A DNA stretch of 64,000 nt from Rallus limicola (GCA_022605955.1 JAKCOZ010000018.1:2364001-2428000); one strand, 5' to 3'; counted from the first letter of the stretch, positions 24,126 through 37,444 are shown. Notes: a model not told the origin generated them from the letters alone. Translations and numbers: made by a program.

Positions 24126-27100
24126 CAATACCCAAGTCCTTCTGACCCAACGCAGTCTGGAGGCGCTCATAAGCCTTCCTCGGGACTAGCCAGGGACTTT
24201 ACATTTCAGCCCCTTGGCTTGTGCTGTGCTGGATTGCTCCCAGAGCCAGGCATGAAGCTGTTGTAACCCAAGGCTCACAGCTTACGCTGTGGTGCATGAC
24301 CACATCCCCATGCTACAGACTGAGGTCCAGGCCTGGTGGGGATAGCCCAGTGATGACCAAACACCAACACTTGCAGCAAGCAATGCTCCCCCCCTTGGTT
24401 CTCCTCCAAAATAAGCCAATTGAGCTGGTCTCTGAAAATACCTGTTTCTGAGGGAGCTTTCACAGATGAGCTTAACCAGGATATTTAAATGCTTTGCTAG
24501 TGTTTGTGAGTCATTCAAGCTCTTTCTACTCAAAGGAAAGGAAAAGTGAGTGATTCATCTCCTACCAAAATAGGTGCCCAAGGGAGGTGGGTTGGAGACT
24601 TATGTGGAGCTGCCTCTCTCTTCCAGGGAGCACCGAGAGTGCCTGCCTCATCAGCCCAGTCACAGCTCAGAACCTCTACACTGCTAATTTATGCACGATT
24701 AATTATGCAGAATGAATTAGTACAGCTAAACTGAGCCTTTGCAAGTTATTGAACAACATGGGGAACCAGGAATAAAATGAACTAACAAAGAACAAGGCAA
24801 TTATAAATCTGCCTTTGTGTTAGAGGGGAACTGGAAGAAGTTTAGCCCAGCACTCTCTCTGCACCTGCAAGTGATGGGTAGAGCCAGAAGACCGAGAGTC
24901 AAAAGTCCTGTTTTCAGAGCATCTACTTCTGAAGCACCTGGTATTTTGGCTGCTTTTGAGCTAAATTCAGTGGAAGAGATCAAACCTCAAGCCTCAGTAG
25001 AGAAATATGAAAAAAGAAACTATTTGATGGGGAGGGGCAGGCTCAGAACCAAGGCTAATTTAATCATGGCCCAGAGCTGTGAATTCCATGCACATCTCTG
25101 AGCTCCACTAATGCTGCAGGGTATTTGCAGCAAAATGCTTTCTTGCTCCTTGTTTTACTCCTGTGAACTAGAACACAGCTGGATTAACTCCTGGATTGTC
25201 ATTACTAGGTCTGCTCCTGAATTACAGCTTTGAGGTCCTGCTCGCTGGGTTGATGGCTGACCTGGGCCCTCAGCCAGGATCTAGGACACAGTGCTGCAAA
25301 TCCCAGGACAGATCGAGCAGAACCAGATTCCAACGTGCCCTACCCAAAGGCCTGCTCTCCATTTTATACATTTAACCATTTTACGGAAGTCTAAGAAGTC
25401 TCAATTTCATCCCAACACAAAATGAATTCAAATATTAAACCTCATTTGCTCTCTTTTCATTCAGCCATCCCTGTATCTCTAAATATTGCACCCTGACCTC
25501 ATCCCTCACAGCAGGAGATACTGCCAAATTAAAACCACACTCAGTTGTTGCAAATGGTACTAATTATGGTTGCTAACAGTAAAAGTAACGAGAAGATGAT
25601 TAAAAAGTATACTGTGCTCAGTGTTCCTTTGAATTGCCTTTAGGATAGTGATTTGCATCTCTGTTTTGCAGAGATGAGGCCAGAGTGAACAGTTATATTT
25701 TAAAAGTGCTTATGCAAAATGCACTATGAGAAAAGAAAGGTGACAAGACTTGCAGTGTCCCTGAGAACAGGGTGAATACCGAGCCCATTGTACAACCACC
25801 ATGGCAGGGTTAAAACGACTGCACAGGTAGAATAAACATAAAATACATAAAACTTAAAGAGAAGTTTAAGTTCTTACTTATCAGACTTGAGTTCAAATGT
25901 TCAGATTGTACACTGCCTTCCTTCCCTTCCCCCTCGCCCCTGTGCTAAAAGCTTACATCTCAGGGCAATTTTATTCAGTAGATCTTTGGTTTAATATTGA
26001 CTTAATACTGTCCTAATACAGGGAAAGATTTGGAAATGAGAGGAGAGATCCCCTTCACCTTCTGTAATCATCCTTAGGATCCAACCATGACTTAAGACCC
26101 AGTAGAAAGTGGAAGTTCTATTTGGGCACAACACTGAAAAAAGCTTAACGGAATGAAAACCAACCCCCTTCCAAACCCCAAACTAACAAACCAGACAACT
26201 CCTGTCCTTGGTAAACAGAGGAAAGTTAACAATTGACACAGCTTGAAAAGAACCCAGCCCTTTCGTATTTTCCCATGACATCTTTGCTAACTCAGTAGAG
26301 GAGGTAATAAAAGAGATGGAGTAACACTATGAGTAAGGCAAGGTATGTATTTTGAAATCTCAGTTGGTTATGGTCTTAAATAGGTTGTTTGTATTTCCCA
26401 GTAACCTTGCTTTGTTTGGAATGTATCTGTGAGCCTACCAGAGCAGGGAGCATAGTGCAGTGTGCTCACGCTCTAAGAACAAACGGGGCATCTCCTCGGT
26501 TCCAGGAGCACTGTCACCTCTAACTCGCCAGCATGTGCCAGTGGCTGGGCACAGATTTTCTTACAGAAGCATTTTTAAGAAGAAATGATACTTGCTTCCA
26601 GAAGTTGCAAAGACACTGAGGCTTTTTTAGAGGTATTTTTGAAACGGTGTGAAGACAATTCCTGGTTACGTGCATGGGGGTGTTTATGGACAGAGAGCCT
26701 GGAACTGTAAGGAAGCTTCTGTTCTATTTTTGGAGAACTGCTTTTAGCAAGTGGAAAGAAAAAACCTTTAGAAATGTACTTTTAACAGATTAATTAATTC
26801 ACATTGAACTCTACTTAGCTCAGTGCCCCAGCAAGAAGTGATTGCTGATCAACTGTAAACCTCAATGTACACCAGAAATGGCCCAGCAGCATTGCTACCC
26901 CTGCACAGAATAGAGGCACAGCCTCTCACTAAGCATACAGCTGGACAAGCTGATATGTGAACTTCAATCAAAGTAGGTTGTGGAACTTTTGGGCTGATCT
27001 CCTTGGACTGTCTGCATTAGCTTGCATGTTATATCAGGCTTCTTCTCAAGGCAACTCAACTGCTCTCCTATGGAAAGGGAATGCAAGATCCTGAGGTCAC

Positions 27101-29650
27101 AAAACAGCTGTTAGAAACAGGAGTTCCCACCTGTGTTCACTGTTTTCTTCCTAAATTTGATATAAAAATCTCAAATAATGAAGTTAAAAATCGTATTACT
27201 ACTTTATTACCTCAGAGAGAACAGTTTTGATCAAGTACAGCTTATTTTTTTTAGCTGTTACACAGCAATTTAATTCATTTATAAAGGATTTCAAACTGTC
27301 AGTACCAAATCCAACATCATAATCTCAGACTTGAAGAAGACAGATGACATCACTTGTCCCCTACCAAATGTACATACATTATTGATTATTCCAAAGCCTC
27401 ATGAATAGGGTAATTTGTAATCATTAAAAATTAAAGAGAATGCTGCTGGATGGAAAACAAGAAGGGCAAATCTTGCTCTTGGCTCTATTGCAGTTTCCCT
27501 GCAGTGGAGCTGGAACTGTTTTATCATGTAATGAGAGAAATAAGGACTGTTGCCACACTGCATGGTAGACAACTCCCTGGTGCCACTCAGGTGGTACTGC
27601 TCAAAGAGAAACCACGGGGCAAAGGATGTGTCAAGCCCTGCTAGAAGACATGTTGCTATGCAGCCTCCCGTGCTCCAGCATTAAGACTTGGAGCAGGTCT
27701 GCAAGTTGCTTTGGGTTGGTCAGTGGCCCTCCTCTACCATTTGTGTCAGGAACAGCCTTCTAAAGACAAATCAGAGCCACCAGCATACAGGACAACGATG
27801 GTCTGTGGTCATCAAGGAGATTTATCCTGTGGTCACAGCATTAACTGCTGTGGTCCTTTATTATTTCCAAAAAGATTTATGTTCAGTAGCAATTTAAATA
27901 TTTGGAAAATAAATGTAATTTTCACAATTATTCCTGGAAAAGTTTCCTAGAGCATTGTGGTTCTCCAGTGCAGTCACAGTCAGACCTTCCCTGCACCTGC
28001 CTCCACCTGCCTGTGCACACAGTGGCTCCTGTACCAGTCATTACAAACTCTCTAATTTATGTAGGTCCTGGGAATAATTAATTTTAAATTCTCTCTTTGT
28101 AGAGCAAAACTGTGGCAAGGACCTGAAATCACGGTCACATTATCCAGCTATTTGTGAGGCCATCCCAGTAATGAAACACGTGTCCCTCTGGAAATAGTAC
28201 CAGCTCAAGAAAAGGCTTTTAACTGACATTTAAATGTCAAGTTACTATGTTAAATGTTATGGGCATTTCATTGCTCAGCCCAGGAGAAGTATGAACACAT
28301 CAAATGCTCCTTAGTAATCAGCCACATTAAAAGTTGATGGGCTTTCTTTGGCACCTGGAAAGTCAACTACAGATGATGTGTTTAACCAGGGCTGATGGAT
28401 ACCTACCCAATTCAGCTGCATGAAAGCAAACAAGACACATCATCAGTAAGCCACAGGGAGTCTATCAGAATAATTATTTCAAGGATAACAAATGTATACT
28501 TTCTGCAAAAATCCTAATCCCAGAGTCTTATTGATTCCTTTTGCTTTACTTACTGTGAGCATACCCTTATCCTACTGGAGCCATAACAGCAAAAACTAAG
28601 TTGAAAACTTGCTCTGTTCATCTTAAGAGAGAGTAGTAGCTCACAGTCCACAGCTGAGTGTTTGCCCAGAAGACCATCAATGGTGCTACTGCATTTACAG
28701 TCTGTTTATCTGAAACAATCCATCACTCTTGTATGTGTCATTCAAAAGGGGTGCTAGCAATAACCTCTCTGAACTAAATTAGTGCACTGCAGTCTAAAAA
28801 ATTCTTGAAAAGGTAGAAGAGGAACTGGTTGCACTTGGCAAACCCAACAAGATGTCTTTCAAAGCTGCAGAAACAGGCTAAGTAAAAGGGAGGTTACAGA
28901 CGTGAAGTGCCAAAGCCACCAAGGGAGTAATGAAAGATTCGGATCAATACTTGGTATTCCCAAAACCATCTCCAGAGAGCCTGCCTTGGCTGTTAGAGAC
29001 TGGATCACAATAACAGCCATACACATGGTATTTGCTAACATTTGTAGCATTTGTTAATACTGCACAGCCGTTTCTGTCAGTGTGTGCAGTGTGTCATTGT
29101 CATTTTTGTTAGTCAGAGTTGCTTTACCATAACTACTAGCCAAAAATACTAATTTCTTGAGCTCACCTAGAACTCAAGCTCTCTTCCTTTTATAATACAG
29201 CCACTGGTGTGAAACATGAGGAATCAGCTCTAAAAAGGATAGGCTGTGCAGCAAGGATCTCTACTGTCTCCCCCTTGGAGAAAGGTTGCCAGCATCAGGG
29301 GAAATCATAGAGGGACAACCATCAGCAAGTTTGCACTCCTTTAATTACCCTCTGATGACTTCTGCTGAGGTGGTTAGCACATAAGAAATAATCCTGGTTC
29401 CTTGCCCATGCCTCTTTGGCTTGACAGCTGAAGTGATAGAGCATATGGAAACACACCAAGGTCTGCAGCCAGCCCAGACACACAATTCTGTGGGGCAGGG
29501 ACTGTGCCATAAACCCCTTTCCTTCTTCCCTCCATCCTGATGCTTGCAGTCTCAATCTGGTCTACAGGTCTTTCATTAAAAAATTAACAAACACCAAAGA
29601 TTGGGGTAGCATGAGAGAAAAGCAAGCTGGTTTTTCCTGCCCATCCCTAG
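24126..29650. other. non-coding, AT-rich, open-frame-poor stretch
   Basis: Between about 25102 and 27449 there is no open frame of even 60 codons, and 27951-28858 is similar, so coding content is very unlikely. An octamer/homeodomain-like cluster (TATGCACGATTAATTATGCAG region, split across 24688-24708) stands out. TTAATTAATTC occurs at about 26791. No interspersed repeat is recognised. Confidence 0.55.
28224..28239. repeat. perfect 16-bp palindrome
   Basis: TGACATTTAAATGTCA is its own reverse complement, centred on TTTAAA. The flanks do not extend it. A palindrome of this size could be a symmetric site for a dimeric DNA-binding protein (TGACA half-sites are used by TALE homeodomain proteins such as MEIS/TGIF), but a few are expected by chance in 64 kb of AT-rich DNA. 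Confidence 0.9.
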
Positions 29651-29654
29651 GAGT

Positions 29655-29683
29655 AAAAAAAAAAAAGAAAAAAAAGAAGAAAA
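29655..29683 (+). repeat. A-rich simple repeat
   Basis: 29 bases of A interrupted only by single G residues (A runs of 12, 8 and shorter). No LINE or SINE body precedes it that would make it a retrotransposon tail, so it is best called simple A-rich sequence. Confidence 0.9.
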
Positions 29684-30059
29684 TATCGAATATTATTAAG
29701 ACATCTAATCTTCCTAACCTTCACTGCTACGCAAATGTAGCTCCTTTCAAATTAACAAGAGCCATACATGCATGCACCCTTGGGTGAGGGCCTACAGGAA
29801 CATTACACGGCGATTAAAGAAGCTAGACTTATTTGAAAAAGGGCTGGACTGATATTAAGAATTATGAAAAGATGTAACAAATGAGTCGGTACCAAGGAGG
29901 TGACAGTTCCCCCAGCAGCATGTGATGCTCATCTCAGAAATGGCAGAGGTGTGGAATGTAAAACCTGCCTCCCTATTGTCACTGATAAACGATCGTATCA
30001 CAGCGAGTGCTGAACCGTGCATCACCGGGGACCTGAACTCCATGCATTCGCTGCCGCTC

Positions 30060-30440
30060 TCAAGAACCAAATGACTAATTTCTGTACACTGTACAGGGTC
30101 GGAAAGTTATGGAATGATCTTTATGGGAGAGATCATTTGGCTCCCGGGATTCATTAAAATATCCTTGTGTTATAACACAGCTGAGTAGCAGCACAAGCCA
30201 AGGAATTTAACAATTTTACCATGGAGTTTGTGTCAATAGCAGGACTTGGCAGTTGTCACATGAGTTAATGAAACTCGGGGCTGGGGCAGAGAATCACACA
30301 GCTGCCGTCAGCCATCAGCCCAGTTTTGACAAGTGAGGCAGGAGTATTATTTTGTACCTGTGCCCAAGCAGGTAATTAAGCTGTAATTTTAATGATTACA
30401 GCTGATATTACCGGGCAGAGGATTTGTGTCAGCCACGCAA
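30060..30440. promoter_or_regulatory. palindrome-rich candidate enhancer
   Basis: Five symmetric structures lie within 340 bases: CTGTACA/TGTACAG around one base (about 30082-30096), AATGATCT/AGATCATT arms at 30113-30120 and 30130-30137, the perfect 14-bp TGTGTTATAACACA at 30166-30179, and AGCTGTAAT/ATTACAGCT arms at 30379-30387 and 30395-30403, plus a TAATTA homeodomain core at 30373-30378. Other cores include ATTCATTAAAAT near 30149 and GAGTTAATGA near 30262. There is no coding frame. The density is much higher than in the flanks. Developmental enhancers look like this, but the function is inferred. Confidence 0.45.
30379..30403. repeat. 9-bp inverted repeat around TTTAATG
   Basis: AGCTGTAAT and its exact reverse complement ATTACAGCT flank a 7-base spacer. 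Both arms carry a TAAT/ATTA homeodomain core and an AGCTG half E-box, giving a symmetric composite site. It is part of the 30.06-30.44 kb cluster. Confidence 0.9.
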
Positions 30441-31185
30441 ACACATCACTGCATTCTTTCTTGTGAACATGTCCTGTGTGTGCTCATTCAGGTCTCTGCT
30501 CTGACCCTCCTACCAAGTCCCCACATTAACACTTGCTGCACTCTTGCAGATTTGTCTTAAGACCTACTCGCTGCCCTGACTTTCTTTTAACCCGAGCGGC
30601 AGAATAAATTAGTCCATCCATGTCCAAGGATGCCAACAGGGTGCTCCTCCATCCATGGAGTGAAAGGACAGGGTGATGCACTGAGCCTTCAAGCCCACTG
30701 CCACCTCTGGACACAGGAAGCTCCCACGAGGAGCTGGCAGAGGACAGGCAGTACCGCCGTGCAGAGCTCGGAAGGGAGGAAGAAGTATAGGTGCATTCTG
30801 CATCTACTGCACAGTATCTGCTGGGGAGGGGGAAATCACTGCTTTATGTATTAAAGGTTTAGAAGAAAAATGGGCTCTGCAGGGCAATATTGTGCTCAGC
30901 CCTAACAGTCACAGCAGCCGGAGTAAGAGGAACAGGACCCTTGTGCCAGCCAAGCTATTGGGGATTCGTTTTTCTACAGATTAGGGCCAATGGTGGCATG
31001 TAAGCCCTTGACACTGCGACTTCTACCTTCTTGCTCTTAGCTGGCTTTCCATTAAAATTACCACATTACATGTCAAGTCTGTGCTCAGTGTAGCACAGAA
31101 GTAGCAAAGATGGCAGAAGCTAAAGATTTCCCTGCCTGCAGGATGCCTTTCTGGGTTTGGTGCAATAATTCATGCTCCTCTCTCT
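30441..31185. other. non-coding stretch, no gene recognised
   Basis: Mixed composition with open frames of at most 74 codons. No repeat or motif cluster stands out. Confidence 0.5.
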
Positions 31186-31560
31186 ACAATCTCAGCTGAG
31201 ATAAGCATTTAAAAGGAGGTGACAGAGGCCCCTTCTCCCGATGCTGCCTGCAAGACCCATGATCTGTTCACAGCCCCTCTGAATGGCATGCAGAGTTGTT
31301 TGCATCCCTCCTCTGACCACCTTCCTTACCACATCAACGAGGAAGGAGGTGGGAGTTTGCCACCTGATAAATAGAGTAAATCTCAGAGGTGCCGCTGTTA
31401 TTAATAGTTTCCTTTCCTGTTGGTCAGCTTAATTTTGATCACACTGAGCTTCTTGATGCTTATTAGTGCTCTTCCTTCTTTTCATGGGAAGAAGTTTGCT
31501 CTTTAACGGCAATTAGAGACAGAAATTTCCTCAAATTGCCTTCTAGCATGGCTGTGTTGA
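31186..31560. promoter_or_regulatory. candidate conserved non-coding element with E-box palindrome
   Basis: Begins with the perfect 14-bp palindrome ATCTCAGCTGAGAT at 31189-31202, centred on a CAGCTG E-box. It overlaps an AGATAA GATA-factor word at 31199-31204. E-box plus GATA composites are known in blood and other lineages, though there the spacing is about 9-11 bases, unlike here. The later part has TTATTAATAG near 31399, GATAAATAG near 31364 and CAATTAGAG near 31509. No coding frame. Confidence 0.35.
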
Positions 31561-34500
31561 TGCCTTACATAAGGACCACCTTTCTCCCTTTTATTCTGAC
31601 TCCACAGAGGTGCTTTATTGTTGGCTACTATATTTATGATGATGCTCTTGTTATAGACAGCTCCAGTGCTGAATCACTGCTGGCTGTTGGAAATGTCTCA
31701 TCTTTCAGAATGGATGCCACTGAACAGCACTGGAGAGCCCTGTTCAAAACATGAAATGCAGCCCAGCCCTTTTAAGGAAGTGCAACAGCCACTTTTGCTC
31801 GCTTATCTATTCAGGAATACTTCAGGTGTAATGAATTCAGGGCTAACATAGCTCAATGGAGTAGTTTAACATTAGTGTAAATATTTAAAAAAAATAAAGA
31901 TACAAATCAGTCCCAGTGATGACTGCATACATCCTTGGTTTTAGAAAGTACATATATATCTTTGATTATAGAAATGTAGTGCCAGGCACTGCTGTTTCAG
32001 GCATTTCTAGCTTACATGTAACTGGATTTGATAATAATCTTCTGTCTCCAGGCAATGAGGCTGTGATGTAGAGGTGTTAACATCAAGCCCATAATACAAC
32101 TTATTTCACTCTCACGAGCTACAATTTCAGTTGAAGTGATCCTTAATCATACCAACTGCAGAATATCTATTATGACTTTAGTATTTTAAAACAACATGTT
32201 AACTAATGGTTAAAAGGCAACTACAGCAGTATAAGCACTCGAGCTTCAGATGCAGGGAGCACTTAGCTTCTGCAGAAAACAATAATGCCTAAGTCCTCCT
32301 GTCAGCAGAATTCAGAGCTATTAGAAGTGTGACCATAAGTATCTTAAATGGTATATTTTCCTAAATATCACTAATGATGTTTTTTCCTTTTAACCCTACA
32401 AAATATGTTGACTGAAACAAAAATATCCTGTCCAATGCAGATGGCAAAGAGACCTGATGCAAGCATTGAGAAGTAATCAAATTATACTTGTAACCAGAGC
32501 AGAAAACATTTAAGGTGTCTTGGTAAGTCCAGCACCAGTTTTACAGCTCCAGTATCTTGTCCCTGGTTGAATTTTGCTTGTTTCTGTCTCCAGGAATGGT
32601 AAGAAAAGCCATTGACTGCACAACATGATGTCTCTTTTAATCCAGTTCTGTATCTGTTGTTCCTGACTCTGCACGATCAGTAATCTTCTAGTAACATGAG
32701 ACTGGAGCACAGTGTGCAGAAGGGAACAGAAAAACTCCTTGCTTGGTGGGCAACAGGTCACTGGCTGAGACATCTATAAATGTGCTGTGAACAACCAGGC
32801 TGCCAAGACTGGACATGACTCTGCAGTCTGCCTAAGCTCTGCCAGATGTGTGGATGATCTTATTGAAAAGGGGGAAGAATTGATTTTTACACTGTTTCTG
32901 TGTTATCACAGTGTAGATTTCCTTCATCACCAGTCTGACCAGCTCTCAGCCAGTGCTGTTCAGCCGCAGTGTTTCCCTACAGTGTGACAGGTGGGATGGG
33001 GCAAATTGGTCTGTCAAAGCTCAGCCCCTGTTCTTTGCCTGTATGTTTCCACCATGGAAATACCCACCTTTTCAGCCTCTAGAGATTGCAGATTGCCAGA
33101 AAGAAAAAGGAGAACAGACCTGAGCTCCTCTAGAAATGATCCTTCCCAGAGATAGCCCTCTCCATCTGCCTCTCCATTACTCCTCTGTAACAACTTCTGC
33201 ACATCTTCAGCTGCTGGTGGGGAAAGCAGAAGAGCCTCAAGGACAGTTAAACTCCTTCAGGTGCCATGGAAACAGGTAACATATGGGCAGCAGCCAGAGG
33301 AGAAAACTCCTACAAGTGCTTTGACGGAAAGAAGAGCTCCAGCATCAGAAACCACTACAGTGTGTGAAAATCGTGGTACAAACACGACCAAAAGCAAAGC
33401 TCTGCTCACACCAGCCCCTGTGGCATAGAAAGCTTTTTAACCCATGGCAAGGTGGTGTGGTTGTCGGGCAAACAGCAGTTCCACCTCTCCTGAGGGCCAA
33501 GTCCTGCCTCGCCATCAGCTCCTCCACTGCGCTGGCCCTTGCACAGACAGGCCTTGCCTTCCTTCTGGGACAGGCAGGCACAGAGTGAAGCTAAGTTGTA
33601 ATGTAGGAAACCATTACCCAGAGGAGGTGGGGAGAAATGACTGATGCTGCTTTAGCTTCAGACTAAGAATTACAGGGAGTACTGGAGGTAAATACCACTC
33701 ATGTGTGTTGGTTTTGGTTTCAGTCAATTCCATTTGAATTTTTAAAGCACCCTGAGCTGCACTGCAGAGTTAATGAATTCAACAGATAACAATACCAGCA
33801 TGAAAAGCTCAACTCCAAGCACACATCTCCTTTTTAGCCTGATCAATGGTAATTACGTTCCTCAGGAGCCAGAGCCTTTCACACAGGCAAATCTCCCACT
33901 GCCCTGAGTTCAAAAGTGCTGCCTGCGGTGGGGCTGCAGGTTCCAGCCCAGGAGAGCCAGGTACAAGACAGCAAGGCTGGGTGGGCTGCTGGCATTGGCA
34001 GGGGAGCTGAAGCGAAATGTGTTTGGGCAGCAAAGACAACCCAAGTGGTAAAAGCCACTCTCCAGTGCTGCTCACTGGAAGGCAGAACTTTCTCATGGGC
34101 TGCAGGCATCCCACCTTCTCTGGGTGCAACACAAACAGGGGACTTGGCTACCACAAGAGGCTACTGCATCCTCAGATTGTCTCAGACTTCCTAATGAGCT
34201 CTAAAAACTAAAAAGGCTAATGACCAAGACTAATAAGAAGCTAATGACTATTCTAACTTATCAACAAGGCAAGTCAGGAGCTTAGTATCAGAAGATGAAG
34301 CAGCTTGAGAATGAGATTGACACTGATAAACTTTCTGCACACCCCTGCACTACTGTGTCTGCACATAACCCCATTTGAAGCTCACAAGTTACTATACTCT
34401 GACATTAATATCTTAAAAGCTTTCAGACATAATTGAAATCAATTTCTTGGGTTTGCTGCACTAGAAGATTAAGGAGATCCTCAACGCACTCCTTAATTGG

Positions 34501-36935
34501 TAGAAGTTGTCACAGCTTCATGTGACTGTACTCATCTTAAAGCTTTGGCAGTTGGCAGCCATTGACTGTTTTTCCCTTTGACTCTAAAATTAAAAACCAG
34601 AGAAGGAATGAAACCCTCTGGGAATTCTGCTGGAAGAGCGAGCGGGTGCTGGTTACAAACATTCAGAAGTTTTCCTTTCCAGTTGATGCCAGGGCACCTG
34701 AAAAGGCAGGGTGCCCAGCAGCTCTCTGCATCAGGCAGCACCTGCCCTGCATGTAAAGGTTCTGTTTTCACATCAATTAAAAAACCCCAAACATGAACGC
34801 TCCCTACATGCTGACGTGCTAGCCAAGGCCCTGATTCACCCCACGGGAAGCTCAAATGTTAGCAGAGAGGCTGGCTTGCTGTGTGTTATGTCTTGTCATA
34901 CTAAAGCCCTTTTGGCCTGGAACCTGGTGTGATTTCTTGCCCACTTGACAGTGCAATCAAAGCACCTCTTCTCATTCAGCACCTGATCTCTGTACACACC
35001 ATCACTAAGGGAACTGTCTATCTTAACTACAGACACTGGGAATGATGCTCCCTTCTGCCACCAGTGACCGGTGCATGTCAGCTATCCTACAGGTGGATTT
35101 GGAAGGTAAGGAATGAAAGCTGGAGCTTCAAAGCACCTCGCTCCCTGCACCTGGGCTGGGAAAGCAGAGCCAAGCTGGGATCACCCTCCCATGCTGGGAC
35201 AGATGTGCTCTGCACGACATGGCCTCTCCCTGCTAATCCTGTGGCACAGAGCCCTGGCAAAGCCAGCTGGCATTTTGGTGAGGAACTTGAGGTGGGCAGG
35301 CATCAGAGAAAGTTTGAGTCATTAATATAACATCAGTAACATAACATCATTGTCAAACTGTGCAACAGAGTCAAGAAAACAAGTGCCATCAGTTTCAGTT
35401 CTTAGAAATACCTGGTCCTGCATGTTAACTGCAGGTGCACTCAGGTTAGTTAAAGATGTGCTGGTATCTGGCTGTTACCAGAAGGATCAGAGCTCAAATT
35501 CTCTCCCATAATAAGAGATCACAGACAGTGAAGCAACGTCTGTTCCACACAGGGATAAATGCTGTTACCACACTGAGCTGCCACCCATGGGCCTGAGACC
35601 TGAAACCAAACCCTCTCACCAGTTCATCCCATTACCCTGTTAACTGCTGAAAGGACTTAAGAAGGAAGCAATAGGTGTAGAAGGGTGCTGTATCAGTGCT
35701 TTGTGTATCCAAAACACAAAGAGAGAGAACTATTCCTGACACAGTGCCTGTGTCTGCTCTTTCAGCATTTGTGTAATTATAGTCGAGTCTTTTGAACATT
35801 CAATGCATCTCACAGAAAATGAGACATCCACATATTGTGGCTTAATGAAAAGAACTGAAGGAAATGTACCAAATTATTGGTTAACAGGCAGCTGCTTCAT
35901 AAATGCTTTCTCCCATCTGTTTTCTCCTTCTCCTTATATCAGCTCGTTCAGCCTAACGCCTATGAAACGCTGAGCCCAATGTTTCAGGGCTTCTCTAAAC
36001 TCCCCTGTCAGTGCTCATGGGTGGCATGCCCTGGATCTGGCAGCTCCCAGGGCTGCATGCACCCCAGGCATGGCTGGGAAACAGCAATGTATAGGGGCAG
36101 GATAGGAACAGGGACAGCTAACACCGTGGTTAATACCAAAGAACAATTAAAAATAGCTATCTTATTGTAGTCAGTTCAGACCCTAATGCACAAAACAAAC
36201 CTCTTGAGGTGGGCTGAGTTCTCCCATCTTTCTCTTAAGCTCCCTTATTTCCATGGAGTCACTGAGTGGTGAGAAAGGGCTGTGTTAAGTAAATGCCTCA
36301 TGCTGGTCCTCCTTCCCTCCTGTGCGACCTCAGCATTGACCACTGCTGGACTTAGAGGATTAATGATCTGGTGCAACAAGACCTATTCGTTTGTAGCTTT
36401 TTGAGCACTATGAGCAGCAGCAAATGGGTGCAGCATGTGCCATGTCCCAACCAACCTAAAGATCATGGAAGCCCTTGTACAGGAGCAGCTGGGTGGCAAG
36501 GGGGTTTGGCTGAGGCTGCCTTGGAAACAAGCCTGCTCCACAACTGCTCTTCTCTTCAAATTGTTGCTCATCAAATCTCACACCATCTACATTCTGCCAC
36601 ATGTGCCCAAGTTTGCTCAGCCACAGGGATCTCAAAGGCCATGTTCAGTGGATGGTAGGCACATTTGGTGAAACCTCTTCTGATGTCAAGAAGATTCTTG
36701 AAAATCCCACCCAGACAGGCAGCATGTTGCCTAAGGAGGGGAAGACACTTTTGTTTTCCAGCCATGCTCTACCTCTCACTCACAGGACTACATCCTGTCC
36801 CGCTGATCCAGCTTAATCCAACATAAGAGCAGACAGTGGAAATCAAATCCCCTGCCTCCCCAAGGAGCACGCAAGAGCAGGTGTTTGCAGAAGTGAGAGC
36901 AGTGAGAGCCGTCAGCCAACTCCCACACTCCCTGC
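31561..36935. other. non-coding stretch, no gene recognised
   Basis: No CR1 or other repeat is recognised. An A-rich patch lies at 31886-31900. Open frames are up to 107 codons and anonymous. A TGCCATGGAAAC word near 33264-33275 resembles half of an RFX X-box. A 9-base word GCTAATGAC repeats near 34216 and 34240. Confidence 0.5.
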
Positions 36936-36939
36936 TATG

Positions 36940-37440
36940 GAGCTCAGCCCAGTAATCTGGATAATATCGACACTAATTCCTTCCTAATTTACCAAGCGAG
37001 CAAACCTGCAGAAGCAAACAGGTGTGTGTACTTTGGATTTTTTTTTTCCCCCAGCAAAAAGAGTGATTATCTTTCTCTTCATTCCAACTAGAGCTGCTAT
37101 CATAAAATATTCAGCTCTAGCCATCCAGCTCCACATTATAATTACCTGCCAAAAACTGCTAACTGATCTGCTTCTGCCATCAACATGAAGTTGGCTAATC
37201 CTCTGGGAACTTCTTTTTAATTAAACACCTAATACAGTACGATAAACATTGGAAATATGCACCGCTCCTCTATTAAGAATGTGGCTTGATTTCTGAAGTG
37301 CACCTAATCAATTCAAGTGTAATATTTACTGTGGCAGCAAATCTTTAGGGCTTAATATTTCAGGTAAAGGTTGTTTTAGCGATTCTATTAAGAGAAGAAA
37401 TGAACGGGCACAAATAAAACACAAGATCCCAATTCAGCTT
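36940..37440. promoter_or_regulatory. candidate conserved non-coding element with 9-bp inverted repeat
   Basis: AT-rich, motif-dense sequence. CTAGAGCTG at 37088-37096 and its reverse complement at 37112-37120 form an inverted repeat around 15 bases. Homeodomain-type words follow: ATAATTACC near 37138, TTTTAATTAAAC near 37214, CTAATCAATTCAAGTG near 37305 (the last part resembling an NKX2 TCAAGTG site). A T10C5 pyrimidine tract followed by AG (37038-37054) looks like a strong splice acceptor. Coding potential is nil. Enhancer or lncRNA roles are both inference. Confidence 0.4.
37055..37363 (+). other. possible non-coding exon overlapping the element
   Basis: Upstream is a long pyrimidine tract ending in CCCAG at 37054; downstream, CAG|GTAAAG at 37364 matches a donor. 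The 309-base interval has stops in every frame, so if transcribed it would be untranslated or a lncRNA exon. It rests on splice-site appearance alone. Confidence 0.12.
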
Positions 37441-37444
37441 GATT

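Noticed and set aside
23883..24170. 95-codon minus-strand frame that looks like a protein
   Set aside because: It is an out-of-phase reading through the CR1 fragment; the true CR1 peptide lies in another frame.
29655..29683. A-rich tract as a retrotransposon poly-A tail
   Set aside because: No LINE or SINE body upstream, and CR1, the only family seen here, ends in 8-base units and not poly-A.
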